A model generated the notes under the pieces. It worked only from the letters and a program-made list of their open reading frames with translations. It did not search any database and was not told the DNA's origin. The translations under genes and the position numbers were made by a program. Positions 54,432 through 63,268 of a DNA stretch of 64,000 bases are shown here, piece after piece. The DNA comes from G965195345 sp965277625 (GTDB lineage: Bacteria > Pseudomonadota > Gammaproteobacteria > CAKMZV01), in NCBI GenBank assembly GCA_965277625.1, contig OZ255827.1, positions 2,042,116 to 2,106,115 on the forward strand, in the 5' to 3' direction. Numbering within the stretch: the stretch's first letter is position 1; each line of letters begins with the position of its first letter.

Positions 54432-54635
54432 ATGACTGCTGAAAATTCAACCTCACAAGAGGTTGCTAACTATTTATAGCCAACTGAAAAAACCGCTTAT
54501 TGATTAGCAGTAGAAGGCAAACCACCTTGCTTAAAAATCAGCGGATACTATCGCTTAAAGCAAGCAGACATAGAACAATGGATTGTTGAAAAAAACAGTA
54601 TAAAAAATAAACTTATGGGGCAAGAGAGTATATGA
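54432..54635 (+). pseudogene. Excisionase/MerR-type HTH gene with two nonsense codons
   Basis: Read in one frame from ATG 54432: EVANYL-stop-PTEKTAY-stop-LAVEGKPP, then SGYYRLKQADIEQWIVEKN, ending TGA 54633–54635. This is the excisionase-family helix-turn-helix pattern (EVA-YL--TEKT-YRLA-EGK-P, then WRFK--DIE-WI). The stops are TAG at codon 16 and TGA at codon 24. Each is one C-to-T change from the expected Gln (CAG) and Arg (CGA). The last four bases overlap the hsdM start as ATGA, so it was once the first gene of the operon. Confidence 0.72.
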
Positions 54636-57034
54636 ATCATTCATCACACAACAAGCTAATTTCTTTCATTTGGTCTATTGCTGATGATTGTTTGCGAGAC
54701 ATTTATGTGCGCGGAAAATACCGCGATGTCATTTTGCCGATGGTGGTTCTAAGGCGTCTCGACACCTTGTTGGAAGACTCCAAAGGTGCAGTACTGGATG
54801 AGGTGAAATTTCAAAAGAATGAGATGAAATTCACTGAATTTGATCCATCTGGCCTAAAAAATGCATCAAGTTATGTTTTCTATAACACCAGCAAGTGGAC
54901 GCTTAGATTACTGCACGACACAGCTACAAATAACCAGCAGATTCTGCTCCAAAATTTTGAAGAATACCTAAATGGCTATAGCGATAATGTTTTAGAGATC
55001 GTTAAGAAATTCGATCTAATATCCAAAATTCGCCATATGTCAGCAAAAGATATCTTACTGGATGTATTGGAAAAATTTGTATCGCCAAACATTAACCTGA
55101 CGCCCCATGAAAAACTGGATCCGGCTGGCTATAAGCTGCCTCCACTTTCTAACCTTGGAATGGGCTATGTTTTTGAAGAACTGATCCGGAAGTTTAACGA
55201 AGAAAATAACGAAGAAGCCGGTGAACACTTTACACCACGCGAGGTTATCCAGCTTATGACGCATCTTGTTTTTGAGCCGATCAAAGATAATTTACCACCC
55301 GTCATGACAGTTTACGATCCAGCTTGTGGATCGGGCGGTATGCTGACTGAATCACAGAACTTTATCAAAGACGAAAAAGGTACCATTAAAACGCTCGGCG
55401 ATGTTTATCTATACGGTAAAGAAATCAACGATGAAACTTACGCCATCTGTAAATCAGATATGATGATCAAAGGTGAGGATCCATCCAATATCAAAAGCGG
55501 ATCAACCCTATCAACAGATGAGTTCTTCGGCAAAAGTTTTGACTTCATGCTTTCAAACCCCCCTTACGGCAAGGATTGGTCATCTGATTTAAAATATATC
55601 AAAGACGGCAAAGAGGTCATTGATGCGCGTTTTGTCGTGAATCTCAAAGACTATTGGGGCAATGAAGCAACGGTGAACGCTATACCTCGCTCAAGCGATG
55701 GTCAGCTACTCTTTCTCATGGAAATGATTTGCAAAATGAAATCGGCTGATAATAATGGTCTAGGCTCACGCATTGCATCTGTTCATAATGGATCTAGCCT
55801 CTTTACAGGTGATGCAGGCGGCGGCGAAAGTAACATCCGCAGATATATCATCGAGAATGATATGCTTGATGCCATTATCCAACTGCCAAACAACTTGTTT
55901 TACAATACTGGCATTACAACTTACATCTGGGTTCTATCGAATAATAAACCAGCAAACCGTCAAGGCAAGGTACAACTCATAGATGCGAGCCTTTTATTCC
56001 GCAAACTTCGTAAAAATCTGGGTAATAAGAACTGTGAATTTGCACCAGAGCACATCGAGGAAATCGTTAAAATTTATCTCGAGTTTTCTGAAAAAGAACG
56101 CTCTGTAACGGAAGAAGGCATTGCCGCACAATTGTTCGACAATAATGACTTCGGATATTACAAGGTCAATGTTGAACGCCCAGACCGTCGCAAAGCACAA
56201 TTCACTGCTGAAAGCATTGAAACCTTACGATTTAACAATACCATTAAAGAACCAATGGAGTGGGCGTACGGTGAATGGGGCGATGACCTTTATAACGCTG
56301 ACGTGCTTAAACAGCATGAAAAAGAAATTCTGAAGTGGTGTGAAGAGAACAAAATTTCCTTAAATGCCAAAAATAAAACCAAGCTCTTTAAATTAGACAC
56401 GTGGCAAAAACAAGCGACACTTATTGAAACGGCGACAATGCTGATGAATGCCATCAATGAAAAATGTGGCGACGATGTGTTTTCTAATTTCAACACATTC
56501 AAGGACCAAATCGCCCAAATCCTGAAAGCACAGAAAATCAAACTCAGCGCCAGTGAGAAAAATGCAATCCTTTCTGCGGTGAGCTGGTATGACGAAAGCG
56601 CCGATAAAGTCATCAAGAGCCAACAAATACTCAGCGGTGATAAACTCAGTAAGTTATTGGCTAAGCTAGGATGCGATAAAGATGACCTTGCCGATTTCGG
56701 ATACTACGCGACGGATACAAAAGATGAATACGTCACTTTTGAGACGGCGACCGATTTGCGCGATAGTGAAAATGTGCCTGTCAAAGAAAGCATCCACGGC
56801 TATTATCAACGCGAGGTGAAACCGCATGTACAAGAAGCCTGGATCGACATGAATAGCACCAAGATCGGCTATGAAATCAGCTTCAACAAATATTTCTACC
56901 GCCACAAACCTCTGCGTAGCGTTGAAGAAGTTGGTGCAGAAATCTTGGAATTAGAACAACAAAGCGAAGGCTTGATTGCGCAAATTTTAGGACTGAAAGC
57001 ACCCGAAGTATTGGAGGCCAAAAATGAGCGCTAA
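54632..57034 (+). CDS. hsdM: Type I restriction-modification DNA methyltransferase subunit HsdM
   Basis: 800 residues. The N-terminal helical HsdM domain (about 5–140) is followed by the N6-adenine methyltransferase: PACGSGGML near 229 (SAM site) and NPPYGKDW near 309 (catalytic). From about 500 there is a C-terminal extension of some 280 residues, longer than the roughly 500-residue EcoKI-type subunit. The late region is helical and ends in LEQQSEGLIAQILGL. It methylates adenine in the site chosen by HsdS. Its start is coupled to the HTH pseudogene and its end overlaps the next gene by 11 bp. Confidence 0.93.
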   Translation: MNHSSHNKLISFIWSIADDCLRDIYVRGKYRDVILPMVVLRRLDTLLEDSKGAVLDEVKFQKNEMKFTEFDPSGLKNASSYVFYNTSKWTLRLLHDTATNNQQILLQNFEEYLNGYSDNVLEIVKKFDLISKIRHMSAKDILLDVLEKFVSPNINLTPHEKLDPAGYKLPPLSNLGMGYVFEELIRKFNEENNEEAGEHFTPREVIQLMTHLVFEPIKDNLPPVMTVYDPACGSGGMLTESQNFIKDEKGTIKTLGDVYLYGKEINDETYAICKSDMMIKGEDPSNIKSGSTLSTDEFFGKSFDFMLSNPPYGKDWSSDLKYIKDGKEVIDARFVVNLKDYWGNEATVNAIPRSSDGQLLFLMEMICKMKSADNNGLGSRIASVHNGSSLFTGDAGGGESNIRRYIIENDMLDAIIQLPNNLFYNTGITTYIWVLSNNKPANRQGKVQLIDASLLFRKLRKNLGNKNCEFAPEHIEEIVKIYLEFSEKERSVTEEGIAAQLFDNNDFGYYKVNVERPDRRKAQFTAESIETLRFNNTIKEPMEWAYGEWGDDLYNADVLKQHEKEILKWCEENKISLNAKNKTKLFKLDTWQKQATLIETATMLMNAINEKCGDDVFSNFNTFKDQIAQILKAQKIKLSASEKNAILSAVSWYDESADKVIKSQQILSGDKLSKLLAKLGCDKDDLADFGYYATDTKDEYVTFETATDLRDSENVPVKESIHGYYQREVKPHVQEAWIDMNSTKIGYEISFNKYFYRHKPLRSVEEVGAEILELEQQSEGLIAQILGLKAPEVLEAKNER

Positions 57035-58049
57035 ACCCGTAAAAAAAGAGACCTTAACCGAGTCTAGCATAGCACGACAAAATATCCTTAATAATCCATT
57101 TGCTATCAAGAAAATGGCGGAATACCTTACTTTGGGGGGTTATATTTATAAAGGAGAATCTATTTTTACTCGCTCTGATGTAGAAAAAATATTTAATATT
57201 GACCAACGTACCGTTGAAAGATACGTTGCCTCACATAAAGAGGAGCTTTCAAAAAACGGTTATCGTTTGTTGCAGGGGAAGTCGCTGAAAGAATTTAAGG
57301 AGTTTTCACGATCCGACATGAATGTCGGATCGTTGGTTAACTCTTTGGGTATTTTCACCTTCCGAACAGTTCTAAATATAGCCATGCTGCTTACAGAAAG
57401 CGAAAAAGCACGCTTCATAAGATCTAAAATATTGGATATTGTCTTGTCCGTTCTCACTGAAAAGGCTGGTGGTAATACAAAATATATCAACCAGCGCGAC
57501 GCTGATTACCTCCCTGCAGCTTTTCAAGAAGAAAACCATCGCAAAGAATTCACCCACGCCATCAGCCGTTTTCTAGACATGCCAGACTGGAAATACGGGT
57601 ACTGTACCAATGCGATTTACCGCTCCATCTTCCATGAAGATGCGGACGAGTATCGCAAAATTCTTGGCATGGCACAAAAAGAGCAAGTGCGCAATACCAT
57701 GTATGCAGAAGTGCTCACCCTCATTGCCAGCTATGAAGCCGGCCTCGCCTATGAAATAGAAGAAGCTTATAAAGCTAAAGGCGAAGAAAAACTCAGCAAG
57801 GCTGAATTCGATGCTGTCATTGCCAAATTTGAAGCCCACCCCAGCCAAAAACCGCTGCTCAATGATGCGCGCACCAAAATGGCCAGCCGCGATAAATGCT
57901 TCCGCGATGCGCTTCACCATAAATTAGAGCATTACATCCACTCTGTACCAGAAGCTGATTTTGAACGTTTCCTCGGTAAGAAAAGTAAAGAGCTGGAAGA
58001 ACATATCCTTGAGAGCCGCGAAGTCTTTAAAAGACTGAAGGATAAGTAG
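57024..58049 (+). CDS. Putative DNA-binding protein, partner of the Doc toxin
   Basis: 341 residues; family not recognised with certainty. Residues about 40–75 (IFTRSDVEKIFNIDQRTVERYVASH) look like a helix-turn-helix. The part after it (SLVNSLGIFTFRTVLNIAMLLTESEKARFIRS) resembles phage antirepressor-like proteins. The rest is helical and charged up to KELEEHILESREVFKRLKD. Two bases separate it from the Doc-type gene, and the ATG overlaps hsdM by 11 bp. Position suggests it is the antitoxin or a regulator; this is inference. Confidence 0.6.
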   Translation: MSAKPVKKETLTESSIARQNILNNPFAIKKMAEYLTLGGYIYKGESIFTRSDVEKIFNIDQRTVERYVASHKEELSKNGYRLLQGKSLKEFKEFSRSDMNVGSLVNSLGIFTFRTVLNIAMLLTESEKARFIRSKILDIVLSVLTEKAGGNTKYINQRDADYLPAAFQEENHRKEFTHAISRFLDMPDWKYGYCTNAIYRSIFHEDADEYRKILGMAQKEQVRNTMYAEVLTLIASYEAGLAYEIEEAYKAKGEEKLSKAEFDAVIAKFEAHPSQKPLLNDARTKMASRDKCFRDALHHKLEHYIHSVPEADFERFLGKKSKELEEHILESREVFKRLKDK

Positions 58050-58051
58050 CG

Positions 58052-58507
58052 ATGGCAGAGTTAAAAACATTCTATTTTGATCTGCTGCACGCCATTAAGG
58101 TGCATGATAAGATTATTGATATTTCAGGCGGTCTGCCTGGGCATGACCCGCAAAAGGTTCAAATGCTAGATGCCACACTGGAGCATATTCAAAATGACCT
58201 CTATTACCCGACATTTTTGGATAAAATCGCGCATCTGCTTTACAGTATCAATAGAAGCCACGCTTTTATTGATGGCAATAAACGCTCCAGCCTCGCCCTC
58301 AGCGCCTATTTTTTGCAGCTCAACGGCTATGATTACTGTGTCAAAGATTTCATCTACCGCATGGAAAATATTGTCGTCTGGGTGGCGGATAACAAAATCG
58401 ATAAAGACCTGCTGCAAGAAATCATTGAGGATATCATTATGGAACAAGAGCGTGAATCAACCCAACTCGCCCTAATCCATGCCCTCAGCACGGAGGAAGA
58501 CGAATGA
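58052..58507 (+). CDS. Doc/Fic-family toxin (death-on-curing type)
   Basis: 151 residues. The Fic-fold motif is HAFIDGNKR near 70–78; Lys in place of the second Gly of HPF--GNGR is the Doc mark. Doc proteins phosphorylate EF-Tu and stop translation. The N-terminus (HAIKVHDKIIDISGG) and the following SSLALSAYFLQLNGY fit the family, and the chain is a little longer than P1 Doc (126). It sits between the DNA-binding gene and hsdS, whose ATG overlaps its TGA. A role as a guard of the restriction locus is likely but not shown. Confidence 0.85.
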   Translation: MAELKTFYFDLLHAIKVHDKIIDISGGLPGHDPQKVQMLDATLEHIQNDLYYPTFLDKIAHLLYSINRSHAFIDGNKRSSLALSAYFLQLNGYDYCVKDFIYRMENIVVWVADNKIDKDLLQEIIEDIIMEQERESTQLALIHALSTEEDE

Positions 58508-59781
58508 CACACGCCATACCGACCATGCCGAAATATGAGAGTTATAAGAACTCAGAGATTGATTGGATTGGTGGCATACCTGAGCATTGGGAATTGCTCA
58601 GGCTTGGTTCGCATTTTGAGGAACGCAGAACAAAAGTTTCAGACAAAGATTTTGCTCCGCTATCTGTCACAAAGAGGGGAGTTGTGCCGCAACTCGAATC
58701 CGCAGCAAAAACAAATGATGGCGATAACCGTAAACTTGTTAAAAAAGGAGACTTTGTTATAAATAGCCGCTCAGATAGAAAAGGATCAAGCGGTATTGCT
58801 TTTCAAGATGGTTCTGTATCTTTAATTAACACAGTTTTACAACCGAAAAAGATTCATACCATTTATTGTAACTATCTCCTGAAATCCAATGGATTCGTAG
58901 AAGAATTTTATCGCATGGGGCATGGCATCGTCGCCGATCTATGGACGACCCGATACGATGAAATGAGTAGTATTATATTGGGTATTCCAACACTAGAAGA
59001 GCAAAGAAAAATAGCCAATTTTCTCGATAAAAAAACAGAGCAGGTTGATAAAGCGATTAGGATGAAGGAACAGCAAATTGCCCTGCTAAAAGAGCGCAAA
59101 CAAATCATTATCCAAAATGCCGTCACCAGAGGCCTAAACTCAACCGCCCCCATGAAAAACAGCGGCATCGATTGGATTGGTGATATTCCAGCACATTGGG
59201 ATATCAAGCCACTTATGTCTGAAACAGAATTAAAATCTGTCACAAACTGCACAGATCGAGAATTACTATCGGTTTATCTTGACCTCGGAGTTATTCGATT
59301 TTCAGATGTAGATCAAAAAAGAACCAATGCAACAAGCTTAGACTTATCTGGTTATCAAGTTGTAGATCCAGGAGATTTCGTTCTTAATAATCAGCAGGCA
59401 TGGCGCGGTTCAGTAGGCGTTTCAAAATATACTGGCATTATCAGCCCTGCATATATTGTTTTAACGCTATCTGACAATTTCGATATTGATTACGCCAATT
59501 ATCTTTTAAGGTCATCGGTTATGGTAGCTCACTATCTAATGGCGTCCAAAGGTGTAGGAACTATACAACGGAATCTATATTGGCAGCATGTAAAACGAAT
59601 GCATGTATTTATTCCGCCACTCAGAGAACAACAAGAGATTGTCTCGTACATTTCAGAAAAAACTTCTGAAATAGATTTGGTAATTAACTCACAAGAGACA
59701 CAAAATAACAAACTCAAAGAATACAAAGCCTCACTGATTAACAGTGCGGTGACAGGCAAAATTAAAGTAATTGGAGAATAA
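58504..59781 (+). CDS. hsdS: Type I restriction-modification specificity subunit HsdS
   Basis: 425 residues with two target-recognition domains. Each begins with a matching piece: IDWIGGIPEHWELLRLG near 18 and IDWIGDIPAHWDIKPL near 221. Each ends in a coiled-coil spacer (QIALLKERKQIIIQNAVTRGL near 195; NNKLKEYKASLINSAVTGKI at the end). The chain is full length, so the enzyme should recognise a two-part site. The ATG overlaps the Doc stop by 4 bp. Confidence 0.92.
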   Translation: MTHAIPTMPKYESYKNSEIDWIGGIPEHWELLRLGSHFEERRTKVSDKDFAPLSVTKRGVVPQLESAAKTNDGDNRKLVKKGDFVINSRSDRKGSSGIAFQDGSVSLINTVLQPKKIHTIYCNYLLKSNGFVEEFYRMGHGIVADLWTTRYDEMSSIILGIPTLEEQRKIANFLDKKTEQVDKAIRMKEQQIALLKERKQIIIQNAVTRGLNSTAPMKNSGIDWIGDIPAHWDIKPLMSETELKSVTNCTDRELLSVYLDLGVIRFSDVDQKRTNATSLDLSGYQVVDPGDFVLNNQQAWRGSVGVSKYTGIISPAYIVLTLSDNFDIDYANYLLRSSVMVAHYLMASKGVGTIQRNLYWQHVKRMHVFIPPLREQQEIVSYISEKTSEIDLVINSQETQNNKLKEYKASLINSAVTGKIKVIGE

Positions 59782-59782
59782 C

Positions 59783-60007
59783 ATGGATTCAAAACTCATT
59801 GAAGATATTCTAAATAATATTGGGAATGATACTTTTATCAAATACTGTGAAATTTTCAAATCGAAAGGAATTTTAAAAGCAGAGGATGTAGTAGACAGTA
59901 CTCACATCGATTTATTTAACGCAATTAAGAGAAAAAATAAACATGAGCATGCTTTAAAGATGGCCAAGGAGTATCAAAACAATAAAAAAGAGATTAAAGA
60001 TGTTTAG
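59783..60007 (+). CDS. 74-residue unknown between hsdS and hsdR
   Basis: A charged, mainly helical small protein: MDSKLIEDILNNIG, FIKYCEIFKSKGIL, then a Lys-rich end. GGAGA lies before the ATG at 59783, one base after the hsdS stop, and the end overlaps hsdR by 8 bp, so it is very likely translated. No signal peptide, membrane segment or known motif is seen. It might modulate HsdR or be an antitoxin or anti-restriction factor; nothing in the sequence decides this. Confidence 0.68.
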   Translation: MDSKLIEDILNNIGNDTFIKYCEIFKSKGILKAEDVVDSTHIDLFNAIKRKNKHEHALKMAKEYQNNKKEIKDV

Positions 60008-63000
60008 CAAAACAAATGAAGAAGCATTAGAAACGCTTATTACAAAACACCTTATAGCGCAGCAACGCTACGTCAAAGGCGTGCCTACGGATTTCAACAA
60101 GGTGTTTGGCGTTGATACAAAGTTGTTCTGGGCGTTTCTGGAGCGCACCCAAGGCGAAGAGTTGGAGAAACTCAAACGCGCTGGCAATGACTGGCAACGC
60201 AAAGTACTGGAGCTTTTGGACCGAATGGTGAAAAAACACGGTATTTTACACCTGTTCAAAAAAGGCCTGTCTTTCTATGATGCGCATCTTTATTTGATGT
60301 ACCCTGCGCCACTGACAAGCAGTAGCGAAATTGTTAAGCAGAATTTTGAAAACAATATCTTCAGCTGCACGCGCCAAGTGAGATACTCCACAGCCAATCC
60401 GTTAGAAGAAGTGGATGTTGTACTGTTCATCAATGGCTTGCCCTTCGCCACGCTGGAGCTGAAAAACCCATGGACAGGGCAAACGGCACGTTATCATGGT
60501 CAGAAACAGTATCGTGAGGATAGAGATCCGTCTCAGGCTTTATTCCAATTCGGGCGTTGCCTCGTGCATATGGCGGTTGACACCGATGAAGTTTATATGA
60601 CGACAAAGCTTGCTGGCAAAGGCACATTCTTTCTGCCGTTCAACAAGGGGCATGATGGCGGCGCAGGGAATCCGCCAAACCTGAACGGTCATAAAACCGC
60701 CTATTTATGGGAAGAAGTATTTGGTCGTGAAAGTGTGGCTAATATCATTCAGCATTTCATGCGTCTTGATGGATCATCCAAAGACAAGCTGGAGAAACGC
60801 ACATTGTTCTTCCCACGCTATCATCAGCTGGAAGTTGTGCGAAAGCTGATCTCTCACGTTGGTGAAAACGGTGTGGGGCATACTTATCTTATTCATCACT
60901 CTGCGGGTTCTGGCAAGTCCAATTCGATCACATGGACAGCGTATCAACTGATTGAGGTGTATCCGCATAAAGAAGGATTGCCTGGCGCACGCGGACTCGA
61001 ACAACCATTGTTTGACAGTGTCATTGTCGTGACCGACCGTCGCATCCTCGATCGCCAACTGCGCGACAATATCAAAGAGTTTTCTGAGGTTAAGAATATC
61101 ATCGCGCCCGCATATAGTTCATCCGATCTAAAAAGCGCTCTGGAGCAAGGCAAGAAGATCATTATCACGACTATTCAGAAATTCCCGTTCATTATTGGTG
61201 GCATTGATGATTTGAGCGAGAAGCGTTTTGCCGTGATCATAGATGAGGCGCACAGCTCACAAAGCGGATTGGCGCATGACGATATGAACCGTGCGATGGG
61301 TCAGGATACGGATAATGATGCAGAAGATGCTCAGGATAAGATCATAAAAGCGATGCGCTCACGTAAGATGCGCGGCAATGCGTCTTATTTTGCATTCACA
61401 GCAACGCCAAAAAATACAACGCTGGAGAAGTTCGGAACGCAACAAGCGGATGGCAGTTTTCATCCGTTCGATCTCTATACGATGAAGCAAGCTATTCAGG
61501 AAGGCTTTATTCTGGATGTATTGGCGAATTACACAACCTATAAAAGCTATTACGAAATTCAAAAATCAATTGAAGAAAACCCCTTATTTGATACCGTAAA
61601 AGCGCAGAAAAAGCTTCGTACCTATGTTGAGCGCAACCCAGATACTATTCAGGTTAAAGCTGAGATCATGCTCGATCACTTTATTCAAAAAGTGGTCAAT
61701 ACGAAAAAGCTGAAAGGCAAAGCCAAAGGCATGATCATCACACAGAATATTGAACCTGCTATTCGCTATTACAAAGCAATCACAAAATTGCTGGAACAGC
61801 GAGGTAATCCGTTCAAGGCAATTATTGCGTTCTCTGGTAGAAAAGAAGTTGATGGCATCGAGTACACAGAAGTCGAAATGAACGGTTTCTCAGATGATAA
61901 AACCAAGGAATATTTCGATGGCTATGATCAAGATGGTAAGCCAATCATACACAGGGGTGCTTCTATTGAAAATACCTATCGTTTGCTCGTGGTGGCAAAT
62001 AAATATCTGACTGGTTTTGATCAACCAAAACTGACATCGATGTATGTTGATAAAAAACTGCAGGGTGTTATGTGCGTGCAAGCACTATCTCGACTGAACA
62101 GATCTGCGCCTAAGTTTGGCAAGAAAACGGAAGATTTATTTGTGCTGGATTTCTTTAACTCGGTTGATGATATAAAAATTTCATTCAATGATTTTTACAC
62201 GGCCACAAGCCTATCTGAAGCCACTGACGTTAACGTCCTGCACGAATTAAAAGATACGCTCGGTGATGTTGGGGTTTATGACTGGTACGAAGTTGAGCGC
62301 TTTGTGTTATTGTATTTTGATAATGCAGACGCCCAAGAACTTAGCCCGATCATTGATGTTCCCGCTTATCGTTTTAATGAAGCGCTGGAACTCAAAGATG
62401 ATGAAAAGGCTGATTTTAAAATCAAAGCCAAGCAGTTTGTAAAAATCTATGGGCAGATGGCATCCATAATGCCGTTCGAGGTTTTAGATTGGGAAAAACT
62501 GTTTTGGTTCTTGAAATTCTTGATCCCTAAACTGATCGTGAAAGATCCAGATGCTGAGAAGATTGATGAATTGCTGGAATCTGTAGATTTATCTTCGTAC
62601 GGACTAGAGCGCTCTAAACTCAGCCATTCTATAGGATTAGATGATAGTGAAACGGAACTGGATCCGCAAAATTCTAATCCTCGTGGTGCCCATGGTGCTG
62701 TTGAGTTTAAAGACCCCCTTGATACTATTATTGAAAATTTTAATGAGCGCTGGTTCCAGGGTTGGAGCGCAACGCCTGAAGAGCAGCGCGTTAAGTTTGT
62801 AAGCTTGGCGGAGAGTATTCGCTCTCACCCAGATTTTGAAACAAAGTACAAAAATAATGACGATAAACAAAACCGAGAACTGGCCTTTGAGAAAATCTTT
62901 GAAGAAGTGATGATAGATAATCGCAGCAAAGAACTGGAGCTTTATAGGCTATTAACCAATGACCCCGACTTTAAAGTAGCTATGAAGCAAAGTTTGGAAA

Positions 63001-63014
63001 AAATACTCCTATAA
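60000..63014 (+). CDS. hsdR: Type I restriction endonuclease subunit HsdR
   Basis: 1004 residues. The nuclease domain at the N-terminus has the PD-(D/E)XK pattern as NPLEEVDVVLFINGLPF and LELKNPW (about 133–155). The SF2 motor has Walker A HHSAGSGKSN near 299 and IIDEAHSSQSG near 411, followed by FTATPK near 464. The C-terminal helical part binds the M2S core. Length and order are complete, so restriction should be active. It is the last gene of the operon. Confidence 0.94.
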   Translation: MFSKTNEEALETLITKHLIAQQRYVKGVPTDFNKVFGVDTKLFWAFLERTQGEELEKLKRAGNDWQRKVLELLDRMVKKHGILHLFKKGLSFYDAHLYLMYPAPLTSSSEIVKQNFENNIFSCTRQVRYSTANPLEEVDVVLFINGLPFATLELKNPWTGQTARYHGQKQYREDRDPSQALFQFGRCLVHMAVDTDEVYMTTKLAGKGTFFLPFNKGHDGGAGNPPNLNGHKTAYLWEEVFGRESVANIIQHFMRLDGSSKDKLEKRTLFFPRYHQLEVVRKLISHVGENGVGHTYLIHHSAGSGKSNSITWTAYQLIEVYPHKEGLPGARGLEQPLFDSVIVVTDRRILDRQLRDNIKEFSEVKNIIAPAYSSSDLKSALEQGKKIIITTIQKFPFIIGGIDDLSEKRFAVIIDEAHSSQSGLAHDDMNRAMGQDTDNDAEDAQDKIIKAMRSRKMRGNASYFAFTATPKNTTLEKFGTQQADGSFHPFDLYTMKQAIQEGFILDVLANYTTYKSYYEIQKSIEENPLFDTVKAQKKLRTYVERNPDTIQVKAEIMLDHFIQKVVNTKKLKGKAKGMIITQNIEPAIRYYKAITKLLEQRGNPFKAIIAFSGRKEVDGIEYTEVEMNGFSDDKTKEYFDGYDQDGKPIIHRGASIENTYRLLVVANKYLTGFDQPKLTSMYVDKKLQGVMCVQALSRLNRSAPKFGKKTEDLFVLDFFNSVDDIKISFNDFYTATSLSEATDVNVLHELKDTLGDVGVYDWYEVERFVLLYFDNADAQELSPIIDVPAYRFNEALELKDDEKADFKIKAKQFVKIYGQMASIMPFEVLDWEKLFWFLKFLIPKLIVKDPDAEKIDELLESVDLSSYGLERSKLSHSIGLDDSETELDPQNSNPRGAHGAVEFKDPLDTIIENFNERWFQGWSATPEEQRVKFVSLAESIRSHPDFETKYKNNDDKQNRELAFEKIFEEVMIDNRSKELELYRLLTNDPDFKVAMKQSLEKILL

Positions 63015-63120
63015 AAATGAGCAATACCACACCGCCTTCTTTATCTGGTATTCCAACCGTAATCTAATAATACTTCCAATCTCATAAAAAGGGTGAGATG
63101 AGAACACTCGACGTTTGACT
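63015..63120. repeat. Composite repeat, unit 6 (head only), right of the restriction operon
   Basis: After hsdR, a linker with TTCCAATCTC leads to a head GGGTGAGATGAGAACACTCGA (63091–63111), continued ACGTTTGACTTATAAT instead of ACGTTCGACAATAAG. No core and no tRNA tail follow. The same head lies left of the operon at 54055, so the operon is bracketed by repeats in one orientation. Confidence 0.6.
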
Positions 63121-63268
63121 TATAATACCATACCAAGGTGTTCACAAATCCAAAACTGCTGAACATTTCATTTGGCATTGAGGAGCTGATAACACAAGTC
63201 TATTCATTCTGCTGGCCAGAAGATAATGCTAAGAATAATGATAAATTTTCAACTCATGGAGGATTAGT

